A stretch of 64,000 nt of DNA, taken from contig NC_057385.1 of assembly GCF_016906535.1 (NCBI RefSeq), positions 558,001-622,000 of the forward strand, written 5' to 3'. Position numbers and translations under genes: made by a program. Shown in pieces: positions 56,153 to 64,000 of this stretch (positions are counted from its first letter, which is position 1; each line of letters opens with the position of its first letter). The notes under the pieces were generated by a model. The model was given only the letters and a program-made list of their open reading frames with translations. It did no database searches and was not told the origin of the DNA. Source of the DNA: Rhizoctonia solani. Its lineage: Eukaryota; Basidiomycota; Agaricomycetes; Cantharellales; Ceratobasidiaceae.

Positions 56153-59100
56153 ATGCATCTTGTCTGGGTGTTTGGGCTTGGGTTGGTCGCGTCGGCCGCT
56201 GCACAAGCGACGTGCGATAACTTTGGAACTGTCAAGTCGGATGGCAGCTGCGAGTGTCCTCCAGGCTTTGGTGGAGCGACATGCAGCGAGCCCGCGTGTG
56301 GGGGGAACTTGTTCAATGGACCCCAGCGAACACTCAGTCAGAACTCCTCGACTGGTGGAATGAGTTTTGCTGGGTGTGGTTGCCAGGATGGTTGGGGAGG
56401 AGCTGGATGTAATGGTCAGTGTTTAATCACTTTTTACTCGATCTAATGCTGAATTACTCTAGTATGTCGATCTCCGAGCATATGCCAGACAGCGTTCAGT
56501 GCAGCTGGCGGGCCCAGTTCAGGATCGGGTCTGTCGCCCATAAGCCCCAGCCAGTCGGAAACCAGACTCTTACGTGTGCAACCCAGTCTCGGGTTTACGC
56601 CGCTCAACAAATGAGTTGTGCAGTTATCGTACGTCCTGTCAACACCTATTAATTTCTATTCATAATAACCCGAATAAACAGAATCCGACACTTCAAGCTC
56701 TTTTTCCTCTGTCGGCCAATCTTAACATTCTCCGCACCCTTGATCCAACCCTCTCTCCGAGCCCGAACGTGACATCCTTCGGCACGGCCGGCTCGGCGTT
56801 CGCTCAGGTATTCTACGACGGTGTTGAACAGTTTTATTGCCAGGCCGGCGGCTGCAAGCAAACCGTAGGCAACGATACGACCGATTGGGCCTGTGAATCC
56901 CTCAAGTGTAGGTGCAGACCAGGGACAGCTTTTTGCGGCGCCCAAAAAGTATGTCATTTTTTTCAGCCTGTCTCAACCATCAATTCACTGAGGGTTCATC
57001 TCGCCCTGAATAGAATACCGATCTAAGCACAGTCCTCAATTCTCTATCTGGTTCTCTTACGGTTTCATGCACAACATCCAGCGCTTCTTGCGCATTCAAG
57101 CAGTCATTATTGCAAGCTCTATTCGGTTCTGGAGGCCTTGGCCTGTCCAACTGCGTTTTTGGTGAATGTGTCCGGCAATCGGTTGTTGATTCAGCCCTGG
57201 GTATCGCCCCAGAGGTTACCACCGCGGGAGGGGAAAGCCTCAGCGGGGGTGTGATTGCGGGACTGGCCGTTATCGGTGTCATTGTCCTAGCTGTGGCGAT
57301 TCTCGTCGCCTGGGGATGTTTACTCCAGCGTCGGGCTCGCGCGACTAGGAACGAGAAGCAAACCGCCTCGGGGAGAAGAGTGGGCGTCGAATGGAAGAAT
57401 GTTTACTATGTCGTTTATCCTTCTGGATCTGGGTCGTTCCTGCCTTTTGGAGGTCTCCGTCGCCGAAACGCTGTTCCCGTCGGATCTACTTCAGTTGTCG
57501 AGTTGCATGACCTCGAAGGTTCGGGTGGCGAAAAGCCGCTACCCAGCCTCCCTTCCTCTGCCAACCATGTAAAGAGTAAAACTCTTCTTTCTGGTCTTTC
57601 TGGATCCGTTCGTCCTGGACAAATGCTCGCCATTTTAGGTCCCTCTGGTGCTGGAAAAACCACCCTCATTGGCATCTTGGCTGGACGCAGCGGTGCAATG
57701 GGCGGACGTGTTAGCGGAGACGTGGGCTTTACTATAGATGGTGGAGAAGGCAGAGTCAAGGTTGGATTTGTCGACCAGGTAAGCTCACTTTCGTTACCCG
57801 TTCCGGGACGACCCTAATTAGCAACCTGTTCCCTAGACGGACGTTCTCCCGCCCAACCTAACCGTAACTGAAGCTCTGCTCTTTGCCGCCAAACTCAAAC
57901 TTCCCGAATCTACTCCACCTGCTGAAAAACTTGCCCGCGTTGAACATGTTATTCGTCAACTTGGTTTGTCTGAAGTCGCACACTCTCGTATCGGCGGAAA
58001 CACCGAGCGTGGTCTCAGTGGTGGCGAGCGCAGGCGTGTCAGTATTGCATTGGAGATTGTAGCTGGTGTCGAGGTATTGGTTTTGGATGAGCCGGTGAGT
58101 CTTTAATTATGATACTTGAAAATGTGAATAATACTAATAATCTGTAGACAAGTGGACTGGACTCGGTTTCGGCTGCGAATGTTGCAAGAGTTTTGGCCGA
58201 ACTTGCACACGATCCTGAGAACCCCGTCGCTGTCATTGCGAGCATTCACCAACCTAGGTATGTGCCTCCTCCCACTTTTTAACTAATTATTCATTAGCTT
58301 CTTAGTTCCCGGCTGTACCACCAATTCGACCAAATCCTACTTCTTTCTCGGGGTGAACAAGTTTACTTTGGACCTGGTGGGACTGCACCAGTGCGGTCGC
58401 TTGAAAGCCGGGGTGCACGTGGCATGGAAGAGGGGTACAACGTCGCCGATTGGTTATTGGAAGTTGCAAGTGAGGGCGTGCAGCCACCTTCGCGCGGTGG
58501 ATATGATACCTCGGTCGGTACTCGCGCAAGTGTCTATGACCCCAAGGCACAGCCCAACTTCTATGACCAAGAGCACGGCATTACAAGTGAGAAGAAGTTG
58601 GACGGGAGTATGCGTTACCGCGGCGGGGGCGGCAAAGTCAGTGTCGAGGAGGATGGCGACCGGAGTACCAAGGAGGAGTCGAATATGGTTCGAGTCGTTC
58701 GTGGAAGAGGAGGCCAGAAGTACGCGGCCACGTTCTTGACCCAAGTACAGGTGTTGTGCGGGCGCGAATGGAAAAATCTCAAGAGGTGCCGTTGTATTCT
58801 TTCTCGAATCAGCTGATGGCCTAGTTGACCCGTGATTTTAGGGACAAAACTCTGTTCTATATGCATTTGGGCGTTGCTTGCATTCTCGGTATTTTTACTG
58901 GTGGTTTGTACTTTAAAGTCGGCGTAACGATATCCGGATTCCAAAACCGAGTCGGTTCATTGTTCTTCATGGTACGTCACGCCGGCTATCTCGATCATCT
59001 TGGTAATAACGCCGGCTCGTATTAGGGGTCCCTGTTGGCATTTTCCTCCTTATCGGCCCTGTACAACCTCGTCGAGATTAGGCCACTCTTCACCCGCGAG

Positions 59101-60730
59101 CGTGCGGGAGGATATTATTCCCCAGCCGCATGGCTGGTGTCGCGTGTGCTCTTTGACGTCTTGCCCCTGAGGATCGCTCCAACGCTCGTAATGACATGCA
59201 TGTGAGCCATGGAACCCTGGAAAGGGCTGAACAGCGTTGACTGACTGAAATGCAGCACGTACTGGATGGTCGGTCTTTCACCCGAGGCTGCGCGATTCTT
59301 CAAGGCTTTATTAGTATTAGTTCTTTATGCACTTGCAATGACGCTCTTTGTAAGTTCATTTCATGCTTCTTTTCAAAACGCGGCAATCTCTGGAAATATG
59401 GATCGGGCACCGTTGATTGGTTTGGCCAGTTTCCATTTTGGGAACTGGCCTTTTCTTACGATCCCGCCCTCCCCCTATTGATATCGCTGTGATCACCCTG
59501 TCCGGACAAACCGGTCTAACACGCCTGGCGAGAGGGGATAACGCTGTGACCCGCGTCAATCCGGGACTGAGGCCGCAGCGTAGGTATGGAATGCCATCCC
59601 CGCTCCGAGCACTCCAGCCCTACATGCTGTGTTTGTTCGAACGTGTGTTTTTCATTCTTCCCGGGGCGGCTATTCACATGGACGCCTATCACTTGGCTTG
59701 CTCCATTTTTGGACGGACGTGATAAGACGCTGTGTGTTGTCTGGACCCGCTGTCGTCGCTTTCATTGTCACAGCCTGTCGATGTGCCCGTACTGACAGAC
59801 GTCACAGAACTTCCTTCTCGCGACATCATTCCGTAATGGTGGCGTGGCGATACTGCTGAGCGCTCTGTTCAATCTATTCACGATGACTTATGCTGGGTTC
59901 TGTAAGTCTGGCCATACTTTCCTACTTCATCCCACTAACGTGATACACACACAGTCGTTAACCTTTCAGCCATCCCACCCGTCCTCGGTGGTTGCAGTAC
60001 TTTAGCATCCTTAAGTACCTCCTTGAAGCGCTCGCGGTCAACGAAGTCGGCTCGGGCCTGATGATCCAGGATACGCTCGAAGGTGTACCGGTCAATGTGT
60101 CCGCGAGTCTAATTATGGAACTCCTATTTGGGTTTGGCGAGAACAATTATTATCGGTGAGTAGGAGCTTCTCTTTTTTTTTTCTCGCTTGGCTTGGTGCA
60201 TCTTCGTTCCCCGCACATGGGCTCCGAGTAAAAAAAAATTTCTCTGCTGTCTCTCGGTCCGGCTTGGAGGATCCTCGGAGGTGCCGGCCGCGGCCAAGGA
60301 AAACTTGACCGCGGCATAGGAGGTTGGAGTTTGATTTCTCCCCGAGCACTGGTTTGATTTTCTATCGAATGGAGCGCGGGGAATTAGTCAAGGGCGTTGG
60401 TGGCGCATTCGAGTGCGGAGGCACGGGACCGAGAGATAGCAATGGCGGGGTAGGCGACCCTGTACCTGGATGGATTGAGGGCGGGGGATCGACAGTGGGA
60501 TTCATTTAGGTGTCGTCTGCGCATTTTTTTGCAACTCACTTTTGGTTCTTGCCCCCCACACACCCGTTTATTCATTATCCATAATACTCGCTCGTCTTTC
60601 GTTGGCTGACGTACTGGCCGCTTTTTTTTTTTACCTAACTAGTGACGTCCTTATCCTCTTTGCGTGGATTGCTGGGCTGGGCGCGGGGGTAGTAGGGATG
60701 GTGTACTGGCGACTGCGAGAAGTGCGGTAG
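56153..60730 (+). CDS. Adp1-like ABCG transporter with EGF-like ectodomain
   Basis: A membrane transporter of the Adp1 type. ATG at 56153 gives a signal peptide (MHLVWVFGLGLVASAAAQ), then EGF-like cysteine patterns (CECPPGFGGATC, CGCQDGWGGAGC), a Cys-rich luminal part ending CVRQSVVDS, a membrane segment (GVIAGLAVIGVIVLAVAILVA), a cytosolic NBD with GPSGAGKTTLIGILAG, LSGGERRRVSIALEI and VLVLDEPTSGLD, and a C-terminal membrane domain ending WRLREVR. Twelve introns; two are long (458 and 487 bp). Two one-base losses, near 56530-56560 and near 59988, break the frame. If each is restored the length is about 1030 residues. Natural ligand unknown. Confidence 0.85.
59350..59807 (+). other. Long intron of the Adp1-like gene
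   Basis: 458 bp, GTAAGT...CACAG, between ALAMTLF and NFLLATSFRNGG, which are contiguous in the family. Most introns nearby are 48-65 bp. No transposon ends or RNA gene seen. Confidence 0.7.
60156..60642 (+). other. Long last intron of the Adp1-like gene
   Basis: 487 bp, from GTGAGTAGG after ENNYYR to CTAACTAG before DVLILFAWIAG. It has T-runs and a pyrimidine-rich end. Content otherwise unremarkable. Confidence 0.7.
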
Positions 60731-62042
60731 GAACTGACCTGGTGTTGTATTTCTTGTCTTCTCATTCATTGCCTTGGACAATGTGTTGTGTCTTCTTGGC
60801 TGTGCTACTACGTCGGATGTGTATGTATGTGGCCTCGAGAACCCGTTTCAGTTGGGAACGTGGTGTACGGTTCAAACGTGTTGCTCTCATTCTTCTTTCT
60901 TTAGGCGTGGTTACGGTGCTGATCATTATTGTATACTTCCTCCCTTTCCTACTTGTTTATAGCTTTATTACCTCGTTTTTTAGGTTCTGTACCTGGTTTC
61001 GATACAAGAATATGGACAAATCTAGCATGGCATGCAGGTAGACGAACCCCAGAATGTTGATCGTAACGACATCCCGCGGGGTAAGGATATCAAACCCAAC
61101 GAGGCAACGGGGGCTGGCCAGTGCGGGACGTCAAGAGGGGGCAGCGACCAGTACGCTAGGTGAGATAGTGGCAGGGTTGTTATGCACCGGGAATACTCCA
61201 GACCAAAAATGGATCTATACGCTACGGGTCATCCGGACAATGCGCTGGCGGCATTTTCTCGCTGGGAAGGCACACCCATATCGGGCCCACTTGCATTCAG
61301 TAAATTGGATTCGGGTACGACGAAGCCGGCTCAGAGGAGCCACCCGCCAAATTTCGAGGGTTTTTTTAGTCACTAGGCGCAGAGCGACTTTCCTTTTCAG
61401 CGATATAGAGGTCGGAGACGTAAAATTGCGGCGAGGTAGGTATTTGTCTGGAGCCGGCTGTGTCGCGAGACAGGAGAAGTATTGCACCGGGGCCGGGTGG
61501 AAAAGGTGAGGACTGGCAGCGAGGGAGGTCGGCCAGAGAAGGAAAGCGACGTTGCGCTCAGCGACAAGGACTTGGCTTCAGAACGGGTGTATGCGCAGAA
61601 GCGAGAGAGGCTATGGGTGATCTGTGAAGCTTATGATGGACAAGGCAAGAGATATTGGATCGGGCGAGGTCATGGGATCCATCCGGTCTATATGCGGCAA
61701 GGAAGTGGTTCGCGGGTGGAGTTACGGGCGCAAAGGGGGTTACCAAATAGGGGGAATTTTTTCATTGACCGGCCCTGTAGAACTGAGGCCTGAGGAGACG
61801 GTTAAAAGAGCGCTGGTGGGAGCGATTGCTGTTTCTTCACCACCACTCTCATAGAGGCTATAGGCCACTTCCTATCTAGAGGATATAGACTATCTCGCGA
61901 TCCTTGTTGCGACACAACCTTTGGTCTGCATATAGATTATTTGCTCCGTCAGATCTCACAAAACTTTTTGTTTTATATTTAAATTGTACGTCTGAAATTT
62001 TTTTCTTTATTTTCTTTATATTGGGATGATCGCTGATCGACA
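60731..62042. other. Intergenic region, promoter of elongation factor 3
   Basis: 1.3 kb between the ABCG stop and the elongation factor 3 start. The last 60 bp are T-rich with CT runs (TTTTTTTCTTTATTTTC), common just before starts of highly expressed fungal genes. Several open frames of 60-150 codons lack any recognisable domain. Confidence 0.5.
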
Positions 62043-64000
62043 ATGCAGTCTAGTGCAATGGCTCCCGCTGCTATGACTTCTGCCCCTGCTGCTGCCCCCT
62101 CGCCTGCCGCCATCAAGGCCGCCGCCGCCGGCAACACCCAGTTTGACACTGCTGCCCTGTTTGGTGCTGCCAAGGCTGCTCGCGAGGAGGCTGCCTCAGC
62201 CCTCGCTGGCCAAGTCAAGGCCGATGGCCCCGCCGTACTGTCTGGTGTTGGATTCGTTCCCGCGGTCGTTGCTGCCCTCGGCGACAAAAAGTCACCTGCT
62301 GCACGTGAAGGTGCATGCGCTGCGATCTCTGTGCTCTGCGAAAAGGAGCTGGCAAGTACCTCGAGCCCTTTGTCGTGGACTCTGCCGAGACCGGTGTCTT
62401 CAATGCTCTCCTCGAGGCATTTGCCGACAAGACTCCGGCCGTCCGCACCGCTGCTCTCGATGCCACTCGCGAGCTCGTGCAGATCATGAATCCCTGGGCT
62501 GCGGCGCTTATTCTCCCCGCGCTCCTCCACCAGATCAAGACCGCCGGCAAGTGGCAAGTCAAGACCGGCTCTCTTGCCGTCCTCAACCAGCTCATCCAGA
62601 GCGCCCCTGACCAGATGGCCAAGCTCTCCCCGGACATCATCCCCGTCCTTGCTGAGGCTATCTGGGATACCAAGGCCGACGTCAAGAAGGCCGCACGCGA
62701 GACCCTGACCAAGGCTACCGCACTCGTGTCGAACAAGGATATTGAGAAGTTTATTCCCGCTCTAATTAATGCGTTGATTAATCCTGTCGAGGAGGTCCCC
62801 AAGACCATCCAGCTCCTTTCGGCTACCACATTCGTTTCTGAAGTTGATGCTCCTACCCTTTCACTCATGGTTCCCCTGCTTTCTCGTGGTCTCAACGAGC
62901 GTCCCACCGCCACCAAGCGCAAGGTCGCTGTTATTATTGACAACATGTCCAAGCTCGTCGACAACGAGTACACTGTTCGCCCCTTCATCCCCAAGTTGCT
63001 CCCCGGCCTCATCAAGATCTCCGAGCAAGTCGCCGATCCCGAAGCTCGTGGCGTTGTCAATAAGGCGATTGCAACCGTTCGTCAAGTCGGCAAGCTCTCT
63101 GACACCGACGATGGCTCCAACTTGCCTCCTGTCAAGGGCACCGACCCCGCTGCGTATGCTGCCACGATCTCGCTTCAATACAAGAAGTCGGGTGCCAACC
63201 CCGTTCCCGAGGCCGCTCATCCTGCCGTCCAGTACGCCGCTCGTCTGGCTGCCAACCTCATCGCCGCTCGCAACTTTGACGTTCCCGCCTGGGAGTCCGC
63301 GCTCGTTCCTTACTTTGAGATCGTCACCTCTTCGCCCGAGCCCGCCACTATCGCCCGCGAGCTCCTGCTCCGCTCCGCCAACGAGGCTGATGATGCCGAA
63401 GGCGACAATGACGACGAGGAGGAAGGTGAAGACCTTTGCAACTGCCAGTTCTCCCTTGCCTACGGTGCAAAGATCTTGCTCAACACTGCCAACCTCCGCC
63501 TCAAGCGTGGCCACCGCTACGGTCTCTGTGGTCGCAACGGTTCCGGCAAGTCTACACTCATGCGCGCCATTACCAACGGGTAAGCGCTCATTCATTTGAT
63601 CTCATCTGATTACATATTGACGTGTAATATAGCCAAGTCGAGGGTTTCCCTTCGCCCGACGAGGTCCGCACCTTCTACGTCGAGCACGATATCGACGGCT
63701 CGGACGAGGACACCTCTGTGCTCCAGTTCATCTTGAACGACAAGCGCGTCCTCTGCGACAAGAAGGAGGTTATTGAGACCCTCGAGTCGCTCGGCTTCAA
63801 CGATGAGCGCCAAGGCCACGCCATCGGATCTCTCTCTGGTGGTTGGAAGATGAAGCTCGCTCTCGCTCGTGCCATGCTCTTCAAGGCAGACATCCTCTTG
63901 CTCGACGAACCCACCAACCACTTGGACGTTGTCAACATTGCTTGGCTCGAGAACTATCTTACTTCGCTCAAGACCTGCACTTCCAGTACGTCGTTTTCAC
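62043..64000 (+). CDS. TEF3: Translation elongation factor 3, 5' part (continues beyond the window)
   Basis: Fungus-specific ribosomal ATPase that drives release of tRNA from the E site. It starts [15 protein letters not shown] at 62043. The HEAT-repeat region covers about 62200-63150 ([20 protein letters not shown]), followed by the acidic [22 protein letters not shown] and the first ABC domain: Walker [18 protein letters not shown], signature [15 protein letters not shown], Walker [13 protein letters not shown]. Intron 63580-63632 is standard, and another donor follows at 63986. Near 62345 the sequence has GG where the conserved frame ([12 protein letters not shown]) needs GGG, so the frame breaks early. 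Because the gene is essential and usually single-copy, this is probably a sequence error. Confidence 0.93.

Noticed and set aside
60664..61854. Frames upstream of elongation factor 3
   Set aside because: They overlap in several phases, look like chance, and one begins inside the last exon of the ABCG gene.
1..64000. CRISPR arrays, bacterial operons, rRNA genes
   Set aside because: No regular short direct repeats with spacers and no rRNA sequence; the intron-rich genes and retrotransposons are eukaryotic.

Overview
The window comes from a filamentous basidiomycete, most likely an Agaricomycete and plausibly a Rhizoctonia/Ceratobasidium relative. The evidence is GT-AG introns of about 50 bp splitting every host gene, a fungal translation elongation factor 3 gene, a PDR-type ABC transporter, an EGF-containing ABCG transporter, a carrier-protein reductase of the aminoadipate-reductase type, and a Plavaka/CACTA-like DNA transposon carrying chromodomain (chromovirus) Ty3/gypsy retrotransposons. 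The species is inferred, not proven.

Region 1 (1-42160) is a transposon nest. At 1-3497 there are fragments and solo LTRs inserted into one another, including a 173-bp element with tRNA-like boxes. Element A (3557-30636, + strand) has 571-bp LTRs and target duplication CAGCT. Its pol is cut by element B (6159-19276, +, duplication CACTC) and by LTR-like element C (21352-28904, TTGAC). B is cut by element E (6700-13077, - strand, TAGCC) and C is cut by element D (22095-28335, - strand, GAGAC). A second copy of the A family, A' (32471-39660, - strand, CTTTG), splits a Plavaka-like transposase gene (31409-42159). A' itself carries a D-family solo LTR (37556-38118, ATGGG) and a second copy of the 173-bp element (34855-35027). 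Each boundary was fixed by TG...CA ends plus an exact 5-bp target duplication. E is the youngest-looking full element, with a long gag and pol and nearly identical LTRs. A, A', B and D carry nonsense and frameshift damage.

Region 2 (about 42160-62000) is host sequence: a PDR multidrug transporter (+, 43291-48528, 15 introns in my model), a decayed small gene (about 49030-49640), an adenylation-carrier-reductase protein (-, 50068-54107) and a divergently transcribed Adp1-like ABCG transporter (+, 56153-60730). A carboxylic acid reductase between two membrane pumps could be a small metabolite or detoxification neighbourhood, but this is inference. Region 3 (62043-64000) is the 5' part of the elongation factor 3 gene, running off the window.

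Three signals stand out. (i) Differences between the two LTRs of an element are almost all CG/TG/CA alternatives, and most premature stops in the elements are TGA where relatives have Arg or Gln, as expected from decay of methylated CpG. (ii) An untranslated leader block is shared by four otherwise different retrotransposon families. (iii) The 173-bp element combines LTR-type ends with Pol III A and B boxes. Separately, single missing bases in elongation factor 3 and in the Adp1-like gene suggest residual indel errors in this assembly, so frameshift calls need caution.
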